A stretch of DNA of 6,065 nt from CAYSLC01 sp964431545 (GCA_964431545.1 CAYSLC010000283.1:1-6065), one strand, 5' to 3'; counted from the stretch's first letter, positions 1 to 6,065 are shown. Numbers and translations are program-made. The notes: generated from the sequence alone by a model not told the origin.

Positions 1-88
1 CTCCTTCAACGACAAGGGGGATCGCGTGGGTGAAGTCTACCGGGTCTACAAGGTGGACGGGCAGGGGGACTTCGTCCTCCAGCCGTAA
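1..88 (+). CDS. C-terminal end of an ABC-transporter substrate-binding protein (LivK/LivJ-like), partial
   Basis: Only the last 28 complete codons and the TAA stop (86-88) lie in the window; the reading frame begins at base 2. The tail reads F-N-D-K-G-D-R-V, then a Y-R-V-Y-K-V strand, and ends V-L-Q-P. This matches the usual end of periplasmic branched-chain amino acid binding proteins, where an 'F-D-x-x-G-D' turn is followed by a strand of the type 'Y-x-V-Y-x-V-x-x-G'. Its place just before livH, in the order binding protein-H-M-G-F, supports the call. Such proteins bind the substrate in the periplasm and deliver it to the LivHM channel. The signal peptide and binding cleft are outside the window, so substrate preference cannot be judged. 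Known family substrates are leucine, isoleucine, valine and sometimes amides or aromatic acids. Confidence 0.8.
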   Translation, partial: SFNDKGDRVGEVYRVYKVDGQGDFVLQP

Positions 89-102
89 GCCCTCCCCATC
101 CG

Positions 103-134
103 CGGCCGGGTCCGGGGCCTCCCCGACCCGGCCG
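103..134 (+). promoter_or_regulatory. GC-rich intercistronic hairpin between the binding-protein gene and livH
   Basis: GGCCGGGTC (104-112) pairs exactly with GACCCGGCC (125-133), and GGGG (114-117) pairs with CCCC (121-124). C113 is a single bulge, the loop is CCT (118-120), and C103-G134 adds one pair, giving about 14 bp. No T-run follows (next bases GTCCACTCCC), so it is not a canonical intrinsic terminator. Hairpins in this position in importer operons are known to stabilise the upstream binding-protein message or cause partial termination, so that binding protein exceeds permease. That role here is inference from position and strength. Confidence 0.65.
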
Positions 135-158
135 TCCACTCCCAGACAGGGGCGTTCC

Positions 159-1064
159 ATGGAACAATTCTTTCAGCAACTGACCAACGGGCTGGCCGTG
201 GGGGGGATCTACGCCCTGATCGCCCTCGGATACACCATGGTCTACGGCGTGCTCAAGCTCATCAACTTCGCCCACGGGGACCTCTTCACCATCGGGGCCT
301 ACCTGGGGCTGACCCTGCTCACCTCCATGTCCCTGGTCGACCGGGTGGGGGCCTTCACCGGTGTGCTGACCCTGGCGATCATGGTGATGATATTGGTGGG
401 GATCGTGGGGATTCTCCTGGACCAGGCGGCCTACAAGCCGCTCCGCCAGTCGCCGCGGCTCTCCGCCGTGGTCTCGGCCCTGGGGGCGTCCATCTTCTTC
501 CAGAACACGGTCATGCTCATCTACGGGGCGAGGTTCCGGGTCTATCCCCAGGACATCCTGCCCAAGGTGGTGATCAACTTCTTCGGCATGCCCGTGCCCC
601 TGATCCGAATCCTGATCCTGCTCGCTTCGGTGCTCATGATGATGGGCCTGTACGCCTTCATCCAGAAGACCCGGGTGGGGACGGCGATCCGCGCGGCGGC
701 CGAGGACCAGGGCGCGGCGCGGCTCATGGGCATCGACGTCAACGGCGTGATCATGATCGTCTTCTTCATCGGCCCGGCCCTGGGCGGGGCCGCCGGCCTC
801 ATGGTGGGGCTCTACTACGGCCAGGTCAACTTCACCATGGGGTGGATCTACGGGCTCAAGGCGTTCACGGCGGCCATCCTCGGGGGCATCGGCAACATCC
901 CCGGAGCCATGGTGGGGGGGATCCTCCTGGGGGTGATCGAGGCGTTGGGGGCGGCCTATATCTCCATCGCGTGGAAGGACGCCATCGCCTTTCTGGTGCT
1001 GATCCTCATCCTCATCATCCGGCCCACGGGACTTCTGGGGGAAAGGGTGGCGGAGAAGATATGA
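159..1064 (+). CDS. livH: Branched-chain amino acid ABC transporter permease LivH
   Basis: This 301-aa inner-membrane permease forms half of the channel of a HAAT-type importer, together with LivM. The N-terminus (residues 11-45) shows the LivH hallmark: G-G-I-Y-A-L-I-A-L-G-Y-T-M-V-Y-G followed by L-I-N-F-A-H-G-D. Hydrophobic segments at about 12-30, 66-90, 103-122, 147-168, 197-220, 247-262 and 274-288 fit the family's roughly eight membrane helices. The cytoplasmic coupling loop that contacts the ATPases is visible at about 174-212 (G-T-A-I-R-A-A-A-E-D...M-G-I-D...G-P-A-L-G-G). The C-terminal I-R-P-x-G-L-L-G is also typical. The frame is open further upstream, but the ATG at 159 gives the family-standard N-terminus and has AGGGG at 148-152, 6 nt away. 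The length argues against UrtB of the related urea transporters, which is much longer. The stop overlaps the livM start (ATGA, 1061-1064). Confidence 0.95.
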   Translation: MEQFFQQLTNGLAVGGIYALIALGYTMVYGVLKLINFAHGDLFTIGAYLGLTLLTSMSLVDRVGAFTGVLTLAIMVMILVGIVGILLDQAAYKPLRQSPRLSAVVSALGASIFFQNTVMLIYGARFRVYPQDILPKVVINFFGMPVPLIRILILLASVLMMMGLYAFIQKTRVGTAIRAAAEDQGAARLMGIDVNGVIMIVFFIGPALGGAAGLMVGLYYGQVNFTMGWIYGLKAFTAAILGGIGNIPGAMVGGILLGVIEALGAAYISIAWKDAIAFLVLILILIIRPTGLLGERVAEKI

Positions 1065-2043
1065 TGAAAGACCGATGGAATCAGATCTATGCCGCCTTCG
1101 CGCTCCTGCTGCTCTGTTCGCCCCTGTTCCTCAACCGGTACTGGGTGGACGTGCTCAACAGCGTGGGGCTTTACGCCATCCTGGGCCTGAGCCTCAACAT
1201 CATCGTGGGCCACGGCGGGATGTTCCACATGGGACACGCCGCCTTCTACGCGGTTGGGGCCTACACCACGGCGATCCTCAACACCACGTACGGGATCCCG
1301 GTCCTCTGGCTGCTGCCCTTGAGCGGGATCCTGGCCGGGCTCTTCGCCCTGATCGTGGCCCGGCCCATCATCCACCTCCGGGGGGATTACCTGCTCATCG
1401 TCACCATCGGCATGGTGGAGATCGTCCGGATCGCCCTGATCAACGATGTCTTCGGCATCACCGGCGGCTCCAACGGCATCTTCGGCATCTCCCGGCCGGA
1501 GATCTTCGGGTTCAAGATCCGGAAGCCGACCCACTTCTTCTACCTCATCTGGTTCTTCGCCGCCGTGACCGTCTTCTTTTTCCACCGCCTGGAGCGGTCC
1601 CGGTTCGGCCGGGCCCTCAACTACCTCCGGGAGGACGAGGTGGCCGCGGAGGGGTCGGGGATCCACACCGCCGGATACAAGCTGGCCGCCTTCGTCCTGG
1701 GGGCGGTCTGGGCCGGGATGATCGGGACCCTCTTCGCCGCCAAGATGACCATCGTCTCCCCCGAGTCCTTCTCCTTCTGGGAATCGGTGGTCATGTTCAT
1801 GATCGTCATCCTGGGCGGGTCGGGCTCCATCCCCGGGGTGATCCTGGGCTCCTTCCTGGTGATCGGCCTGCCCGAACTCTTCCGGGGGTTCGCCAACGCC
1901 CGGATGCTCATCTACGGCGCGGCCATGGTCTTCATGATGATCTTCCGGACCCAGGGGATCCTCCCCCCGCGTCCCCGGCGGTATCCGTCCCTGGAGGCGA
2001 AAGAATCGACCGATCTTCCCCCGGCCGAGCGGGAGGTGGCGCC

Positions 2044-2047
<4 letters not shown>
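1061..2047 (+). CDS. livM: Branched-chain amino acid ABC transporter permease LivM
   Basis: This 328-aa inner-membrane permease is the second half of the channel. A first hydrophobic helix (about 10-24) precedes the conserved block at 36-68, G-L-Y-A-I-L-G-L-S-L-N-I-I-V-G then G-H-A-A-F-Y-A-V-G-A-Y. I-T-G-G-S-N-G-I-F-G-I (133-143) is the LivM signature in the central loop. The ATPase-coupling loop lies at about 183-224 (G-R-A-L...E-D-E-V-A-A-E...G-I). G-G-S-G-S-I-P-G at 252-259 and the end I-F-R-T-Q-G-I-L-P-P (294-303) are family features, followed by a polar tail of about 25 residues. Two ATGs are adjacent (1061 and 1064). Either works with GGAG at 1052-1055; I use the first, which overlaps the livH stop as ATGA. 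The usual G-Q-x-S-L-G-H stretch is G-M-F-H-M-G-H here (53-59). Translation is probably coupled to livH. Confidence 0.95.
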
Positions 2048-2866
<819 letters not shown>

Positions 2867-2883
<17 letters not shown>

Positions 2884-3586
2884 GATCAAGAACCTTCATG
2901 TGAAGTACGGCAACGTGGAGGCCCTCCACGGCATCGACCTCTCCGTGGACGAGGGGGAGATCGTCACCATCCTGGGGGCCAACGGGGCCGGTAAATCGAC
3001 CACGCTGATGACCATCAGCGGCCTCATCAAGCCGTCGGAGGGGAAGATCCTCCTGGACGGCGAACCGATCCACAAGCTGCCGGCCCATAAGGTGGTCAAG
3101 GAGCGGATCACCCAGGCCCCCGAGGGGCGCCGCGTCTTCGGCACCCTCACCGTCCGGGAGAACCTCAACCTGGGGGCCTTCACCTCCCGGGACCCGGAGG
3201 AGGTGGAGCGCAACCGGAAGTGGATCTACGAACTCTTCCCCCGTTTGGAGGAGCGCCGGGAGCAGATGGCCGGGACCCTCTCCGGCGGCGAGCAGCAGAT
3301 GCTCGCCATCGGCCGGGCCCTCATGAGCAACCCGCGCATCCTGCTGCTCGACGAGCCGAGCCTGGGCCTCGCCCCCATTCTGGTCAAGACCATCTTCGAG
3401 ACCATCCGCCAGATCAACGACGGCGGCGTCACCGTGGTGCTGGTGGAGCAGAACGCCCGGGCCGCCCTGAAACTGGCCCACCGGGGGTACGTCATGGAGG
3501 TGGGCAACATCGTCATCGCCGACACCGCCAAGTCCCTCCTGGCCAACCCCGACGTGATCAACGCGTATCTGGGGGGAAAAGGGTAG
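2867..3586 (+). CDS. livF: Branched-chain amino acid ABC transporter ATP-binding protein LivF
   Basis: This 239-aa cytoplasmic ABC ATPase is the partner of LivG. Motifs in order are Walker A G-A-N-G-A-G-K-S-T at 37-45, Q-loop Q83 in I-T-Q-A-P-E-G-R-R-V-F, signature L-S-G-G-E-Q-Q at 138-144, and Walker B I-L-L-L-D-E-P-S-L-G-L at 158-168. The switch position reads L-V-E-Q-N (192-196), with Gln at 195 where most ABC ATPases have His. This is normal for LivF. The protein ends at A-Y-L-G-G-K-G, the usual LivF end, so it lacks the tail seen on LivG. The ATG at 2867 lies inside livG (17-nt overlap) with GGAG at 2859-2862 only 4 nt upstream and a second GGAG at 2853-2856, so coupling to livG translation is likely. 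A terminator follows directly. Confidence 0.95.
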
Positions 3587-3622
3587 GGCGGGTTCCGAGG
3601 AAGATCCCCGGCCGCCCTTTTT
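3586..3622 (+). terminator. Intrinsic terminator of the liv operon
   Basis: GGGCGG (3586-3591) pairs exactly with CCGCCC (3612-3617), which runs straight into TTTTT (3618-3622). Inside, CCGAGG (3595-3600) pairs with CCCCGG (3606-3611) with one A-C mismatch, closing an AAGAT loop (3601-3605). The hairpin begins at the last base of the livF stop codon. The T-tract is short but the stem is very GC-rich, so efficient rho-independent termination is expected. Confidence 0.8.
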
Positions 3623-3669
3623 CATGTATCAGCCGGGGGTGCTTTTACTCAAAAACCTCGGAGGGCTTG

Positions 3670-4203
3670 ATGCCCATCTTCGATCTTTTCAAAAAGCGAA
3701 AACCGAGGCGGCTGGACGACAGGTCGCCGATTCCGGAATGTGTCGGGCCGATCACGGCCCGGCAAGCCTTTGAGATCGCCGGTGAAGCGGCCCGGAAACT
3801 CGATGGACGCGCCCGGCTCACCCACGCCCAGAGCGATCTGAACATCCAACCCGACGGACGGGCCCACGTCTGGGAGTTCCTGTTCTATTTTCCCTCCATC
3901 CGATCGACCGGCATCCTCTCGGTGACGCCCCGCGACGAGGAAGAACCGCCGGATGAACCGGTCCTCTGCCTCAGGCGGCGGGTCAAACCTCTCCCATTCC
4001 CAATCGACCATGCGACCCTGAAACCGGAACTGCCCTGGGATTTCCACGATTCCCCGGAGGCGGTGGCGGCCCTGGCGGGACAAGGGGTCGACTTCATCTC
4101 CGGCCCCACCGACCTTTCCATCGAAAGCCACATTCGGCCATCCGGCGAGGTCGTCTGGCGCACATTTTTCTATGACAGGGAAGTGGCCACGCCCTTCGCT
4201 TGA
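3670..4203 (+). CDS. Hypothetical protein with two PepSY-like repeats
   Basis: This 177-aa protein is not one I recognise. It opens with a basic stretch (F-K-K-R-K-P-R-R, 7-14) and has no signal peptide or membrane helix, so it is probably cytoplasmic. Residues 28-75 give a helix (T-A-R-Q-A-F-E-I-A-G-E-A-A) and then strands with P61-x-G63...V67-W68-x-F70-x-F-Y. Residues about 127-170 repeat the plan: a helix around S-P-E-A-V-A-A-L-A, then P157-x-G159...V162-W163-x2-F166-F-Y. A Pro- and acid-rich linker (about 88-127) lies between. This helix-then-strand, duplicated pattern resembles PepSY-type domains, but the match is weak and made by eye. ATG at 3670 is chosen because GGAGG lies at 3660-3664, 5 nt away. 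The gene sits behind the liv terminator, so it is probably transcribed separately; its promoter is unclear. Codon use is GC-rich, like the liv genes. Confidence 0.75.
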   Translation: MPIFDLFKKRKPRRLDDRSPIPECVGPITARQAFEIAGEAARKLDGRARLTHAQSDLNIQPDGRAHVWEFLFYFPSIRSTGILSVTPRDEEEPPDEPVLCLRRRVKPLPFPIDHATLKPELPWDFHDSPEAVAALAGQGVDFISGPTDLSIESHIRPSGEVVWRTFFYDREVATPFA

Positions 4204-4318
4204 AGATCGATCCAACCGATTGACTTGGAATCCGAAGAAGGATACCGGGGTTGAAGCCGGGTTGCGGTGGGTATGTTCGGGTATGAGCAGAATTGGGGAG
4301 CATTTTATGGGTCTTCTG

Positions 4319-4327
4319 TGGTAGATT
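4319..4327 (+). promoter_or_regulatory. Possible extended -10 promoter element for vapBC
   Basis: TGGTAGATT matches the extended -10 pattern TG-n-TATAAT with four of six hexamer bases. No good -35 lies 16-18 nt upstream. Initiation near 4334 would give a leader of about 78 nt. Autoregulated VapBC operons need a promoter in this gap, but this one is only the best of several weak candidates. Confidence 0.22.
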
Positions 4328-4336
4328 CGGAGATAC

Positions 4337-4379
4337 GAGGTGAAACGAAACCAACCGAGCGTTTTCCAATGACCACCTC
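4337..4379 (+). promoter_or_regulatory. Possible stem-loop in the vapBC leader
   Basis: GAGGTG (4337-4342) and AAACG (4343-4347) are contiguous. They pair with CACCTC (4374-4379) and CGTTT (4360-4364) respectively, leaving a 9-nt bulge (4365-4373) on the 3' side and a 12-nt loop. CTCC (4377-4380) could alternatively pair with GGAG (4401-4404) of the antitoxin Shine-Dalgarno. The large bulge makes the folded state uncertain. Confidence 0.25.
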
Positions 4380-4411
4380 CAATACCCAGAGATCCAAGAA
4401 GGAGTAAAAAA

Positions 4412-4648
4412 ATGCTCTCTGTCAAAGGCATTTACGAAAACGGACAAGTTCGGCTTTTAGAGCCGATGCCGGGTAACATAAAGGCGAAAGTGATCGTTAC
4501 CATTCTTGAGGAAATTCCGGTTCCCGAAAAGAAACATGAGGTAAAAGCAGGGGCGGAAGCGTTCAAGGACTTGATCGGAGTGATTTCTTTTCGAGAGGAC
4601 AGTTCGACCCAACATGATCGGTACATCTACAAAAGGGATGACGAATGA
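4412..4648 (+). CDS. AF2212/DUF104-like VapB-type antitoxin
   Basis: This 78-aa protein begins V-K-G-I-Y-E-N-G-Q-V-R-L-L-E-P (4-18), followed by the strand A-K-V-I-V-T-I-L-E-E. That is the small beta-barrel pattern of AF2212/DUF104-type antitoxins: 'Y-E-N-G' turn, 'L-L-E-P' strand, then a 'K-V-x-V-x-I' strand. The last 15 or so residues (S-S-T-Q-H-D-R-Y-I-Y-K-R-D-D-E) are polar and probably flexible, as in the toxin-neutralising tail of VapB proteins. It would bind and inactivate the PIN toxin encoded next and may repress its own promoter as a complex. The ATG at 4412 has a consensus Shine-Dalgarno AAGGAG (4399-4404), 7 nt away, much better than that of the toxin. The stop overlaps the toxin start by 4 nt (ATGA). 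Base composition is visibly lower in GC than the liv genes. Confidence 0.82.
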   Translation: MLSVKGIYENGQVRLLEPMPGNIKAKVIVTILEEIPVPEKKHEVKAGAEAFKDLIGVISFREDSSTQHDRYIYKRDDE

Positions 4649-5064
4649 GAGAAGCTGTTTTTGTGGATACCGGATTTTGGGTCGCGCTATTGGACAAACA
4701 CGACAACAACCACAAAACAGCGATAAGCCAGCTCGACCCCCTTTTTATGAATCACGAGCCATGTATATCGGAATTCATTCTGTTTGAAACCATAACTTTT
4801 TTAAATTGCACCGTAAAACGACATGACCTATCCATTGGCTTTTTAGAGAAGGTTCAGGATTCCGGCCTGAGCGTGATCGTGGTTGACGAAGCAATAAAAG
4901 CTGAATCCATTGCGGTGTTCAAAAAGTATTCTGACAAATCGTTAAGCTTTACCGATTGCACCAGCTTCGTGATCATGGTCAGGGACGGGATTCATCAATA
5001 TGCGGGTTTCGATTCCCATTTCAAACAGATGTCCTTTCGGAACGTATTCCATGGAGCGACGTGA
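4645..5064 (+). CDS. vapC: PIN-domain ribonuclease toxin (VapC-type)
   Basis: This 139-aa protein has a single PIN domain. The first strand and its catalytic aspartate are F-V-D-T-G-F-W-V-A-L-L-D (D8, with D17 following). The second acidic position is E48 in S-E-F-I-L-F-E-T (E43 is also acidic). The third is D104 in L-S-F-T-D-C-T-S-F and the fourth D123 in A-G-F-D-S-H-F. All acidic residues expected for Mg-dependent RNA cleavage are present, so the toxin should be active. VapC toxins typically cut tRNA or rRNA and stop translation when the antitoxin is lost; the target here cannot be read from sequence. The ATG overlaps the antitoxin stop (ATGA, 4645-4648) with a weaker AGGGA site at 4634-4638, so toxin translation is probably coupled to, and below, that of the antitoxin. 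The length is normal for the family and the gene looks intact. Confidence 0.9.
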   Translation: MREAVFVDTGFWVALLDKHDNNHKTAISQLDPLFMNHEPCISEFILFETITFLNCTVKRHDLSIGFLEKVQDSGLSVIVVDEAIKAESIAVFKKYSDKSLSFTDCTSFVIMVRDGIHQYAGFDSHFKQMSFRNVFHGAT

Positions 5065-5159
5065 CCTTGACGCACCTCATCGCCCTCGGGTTCGAGCGAA
5101 TCTGGTGGATGGAAGTCAGTGCCGCCGTCCCTTGTCGCAATAAGGAGACGTGCCCATGA
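5061..5159 (+). CDS. Possible 32-aa coupling ORF between vapC and the ATPase gene
   Basis: This short frame has a GTG start at 5061-5063 that overlaps the vapC stop as GTGA (5061-5064), with GGAG at 5053-5056, 4 nt upstream. It is open for 32 codons and ends at TGA 5157-5159, which overlaps the ATPase ATG as ATGA (5156-5159). It passes straight through the hairpin at 5126-5150 that covers the ATPase Shine-Dalgarno. The product, containing F-E-R-I-W-W-M-E-V and P-C-R-N-K-E-T-C-P, resembles nothing I know. The same frame is open back into vapC as far as an ATG at 4956. A 33-codon opening can occur by chance at this base composition, so the case rests on both ends matching the overlap style of the neighbouring genes. 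Translation is inferred, not shown. Confidence 0.3.
   Translation: MTLTHLIALGFERIWWMEVSAAVPCRNKETCP
5126..5150 (+). promoter_or_regulatory. Hairpin sequestering the ATPase Shine-Dalgarno
   Basis: CGTC (5126-5129) pairs with GACG (5147-5150) and CCTT (5130-5133) pairs with AAGG (5142-5145). A5146 is a one-base bulge and the loop is 8 nt (5134-5141). The ATPase Shine-Dalgarno AAGGAG (5142-5147) is almost entirely within the 3' arm. In mRNA this should lower initiation at the ATG at 5156 unless the stem is opened, for instance by a ribosome translating through it. Confidence 0.5.
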
Positions 5160-6065
5160 GAACCTTTTTTTCCTACGGGCCAGTGGATTGCGAGGAACAT
5201 TTTTGCGTTCCCCGCAACGAATTGATCGGACAGTGTTTTGAACAATTGATCGGCAACCCCGGAAAGAGCGGCCATTTCTTCACCATCTGGTCGCCGAGGC
5301 AATCCGGCAAGACCTGGCTCATGCGACAGGTGAAACAAGAGGTTGAAAGGCGGCACCCCGATACCTTCATGATCGGCATGATGTCCATGCAGGGCGTTGT
5401 CTTGGAAGACGCGGATTCCGAAAATGAACTGCTGTCCTGGTTTCCGGAATTGATCAGGGATTCATTGGGCGTTCATATCGATACCCCCGAAGATTGGAAA
5501 TCATGGATTCGCGTTTTTCACAAGAACCAGGGGATTTTCAAAAAGCCGCTAATTTTGTTCATCGACGAATTCGACAGTCTGCCTCGGAAAATGATCGAAC
5601 GCCTCGTCACCCTCTTTCGGGACATGTATTTGAAGAGGGAAAGTTTCCAGCTTCACGGCTTGGCCCTGATCGGTGTCCGGGCGGTTCTCGGGGTGGACAG
5701 CGAACGGGGCTCGCCCTTCAACATCCAGCGTTCCCTGCATGTGCCCAATTTCACGAAGGAAGAAGTCAAAGATTTATTCCATCAGTACCAGACGGAAAGC
5801 GGACAGCGGATCGAGCCTGAAGTGGTGGAAGCGGTCTATGACGCCACCAGCGGGCAGCCGGGGTTGGTGTGCTGGTTCGGGGAGCTGCTGACGGAAAAAT
5901 ACAACCCCGGATCGGAACAAACGATCGATAAGAGACTGTGGAAACAGGTGTACAGCCGTGCCTGCTATTCGGAATGGAACAACACCGTGCTGAATCTGAT
6001 CAAAAAGGTCCGGTCCGGGTACCGGGAACACGTGATGGAATTGTTCAGCCATTCTGACATCCGGT
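5156..6065 (+). CDS. AAA-like P-loop ATPase, partial (runs off the window end)
   Basis: The first 303 codons are present and the frame is still open at the edge. The N-terminus reads F-F-S-Y-G-P-V-D...H-F-C-V-P-R-N-E-L-I (4-24), like the 'G-P-V...Y-V-x-R' lead-in of AAA-like (AAA_35-type) ATPases. Walker A is S-P-R-Q-S-G-K-T at 46-53, with Ser in place of the first Gly. Walker B is L-I-L-F-I-D-E-F-D at 132-140. A likely sensor strand is L-A-L-I-G-V-R at 169-175, and T-S-G-Q-P-G-L-V at 231-238 is the G-x-P-type motif of STAND-like ATPases. It is probably a cytosolic ATP-driven switch; any effector domain would lie downstream. I recall similar proteins as multi-copy genes in Desulfobacterota, from memory only. 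An in-frame TAA at 5141-5143 bounds the start. ATG 5156 is preferred over GTG 5150, which lies within the hairpin. AAGGAG (5142-5147) is 8 nt upstream. The gene follows vapC by 91 nt. Confidence 0.82.
   Translation, partial: MRTFFSYGPVDCEEHFCVPRNELIGQCFEQLIGNPGKSGHFFTIWSPRQSGKTWLMRQVKQEVERRHPDTFMIGMMSMQGVVLEDADSENELLSWFPELIRDSLGVHIDTPEDWKSWIRVFHKNQGIFKKPLILFIDEFDSLPRKMIERLVTLFRDMYLKRESFQLHGLALIGVRAVLGVDSERGSPFNIQRSLHVPNFTKEEVKDLFHQYQTESGQRIEPEVVEAVYDATSGQPGLVCWFGELLTEKYNPGSEQTIDKRLWKQVYSRACYSEWNNTVLNLIKKVRSGYREHVMELFSHSDIR

Larger units (their letters stand above)
4204..4411 (+). other. 208-nt intergenic leader before the toxin-antitoxin pair
   Basis: There is no convincing gene in this gap. 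Its content is a possible extended -10 promoter (4319-4327), a possible leader stem (4337-4379), and the Shine-Dalgarno AAGGAG (4399-4404). An 8-nt direct repeat CCAACCGA occurs at 4212-4219 and 4351-4358, and CCAAT occurs at 4366-4370 and 4379-4383. No clear terminator follows the upstream gene, so read-through into the toxin-antitoxin genes is possible. Confidence 0.6.

Noticed and set aside
842..1060. Upstream in-frame extension of livM inside livH
   Set aside because: The extension reads as His-, Gly- and Arg-rich nonsense. The family N-terminus begins at the ATG pair 1061/1064, which has a good ribosome-binding site.
3449..3451. LivF Gln195 in place of the ABC switch histidine, as a possible inactive ATPase
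   Set aside because: The L-V-E-Q-N motif is the normal form in LivF proteins, so it is not a defect specific to this gene.
3621..3649. TTCATG ... TTTACT with 17-nt spacing as promoter of the duplicated-domain gene
   Set aside because: The -35 matches only three of six bases and overlaps the terminator T-tract. The -10 would leave a leader shorter than about 15 nt. It is possible but too weak to annotate.
3663..3675. GGGC/GCCC stem around the start codon at 3670
   Set aside because: Only 4 bp with a 5-nt loop, which is expected by chance in GC-rich DNA. It leaves most of the Shine-Dalgarno free.
4220..4248. TTGACT as a -35 box for a vapBC promoter
   Set aside because: No acceptable -10 hexamer lies 16-18 nt downstream (TACCGG or similar), and the transcript would carry an unusually long leader. 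It is a weaker candidate than the extended -10 at 4319-4327.
5085..5108. tRNA-like T-loop sequence GGGTTCGAGC
   Set aside because: The flanking bases do not form the T-stem, and no acceptor, D or anticodon arms can be built around it on either strand.
5150..5152. GTG at 5150 as the start of the ATPase
   Set aside because: It is only 2 nt from the Shine-Dalgarno, too close for normal initiation. ATG at 5156 has 8-nt spacing.

Overview
The window looks like chromosomal DNA of a GC-rich Gram-negative bacterium. I lean towards a Desulfobacterota/deltaproteobacterium-type organism. That rests on the GC-rich codon use of the transporter genes and on an AAA-like ATPase of a type I associate with that group; nothing in the window proves the taxonomy. 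All genes found are on the + strand.

Region 1 (1-3622) is the main part of a branched-chain amino acid (HAAT/Liv-type) ABC importer operon. It holds the 3' end of a periplasmic binding protein gene (livK/livJ-like), then the permeases livH and livM and the ATPases livG and livF. The binding protein would capture the substrate, LivH and LivM form the channel, and LivG and LivF power it. The livH/livM and livM/livG junctions are 4-nt ATGA overlaps and livG/livF overlap by 17 nt, so translation is probably coupled. The only real gap, between the binding-protein gene and livH, carries a strong GC hairpin without a T-tract. This may give more binding protein than membrane components. A convincing intrinsic terminator closes the operon at 3586-3622.

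Region 2 (3670-4203) is a single 177-aa cytoplasmic protein of unknown function. It has two related halves, each with a P-x-G...V-W-x2-F pattern, and resembles duplicated PepSY-like folds.

Region 3 (4204-6065) is visibly less GC-rich and looks accessory. A 208-nt leader with a possible extended -10 promoter and a possible hairpin precedes a VapBC-type toxin-antitoxin pair: a short AF2212/DUF104-like antitoxin and a PIN-domain toxin with its acidic residues intact. An AAA-like ATPase follows and runs off the window end.

The least ordinary signal is at the vapC-ATPase junction. The ATPase Shine-Dalgarno lies inside an 8-bp hairpin (5126-5150). A 32-codon ORF starts at a GTG overlapping the vapC stop (GTGA), reads through that hairpin and stops at a TGA overlapping the ATPase start (ATGA). 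If translated, it would be a translational relay tying ATPase synthesis to toxin translation. The geometry is read directly from the sequence; the function is inference. I see no RNA genes, insertion sequences, CRISPR arrays or origins.
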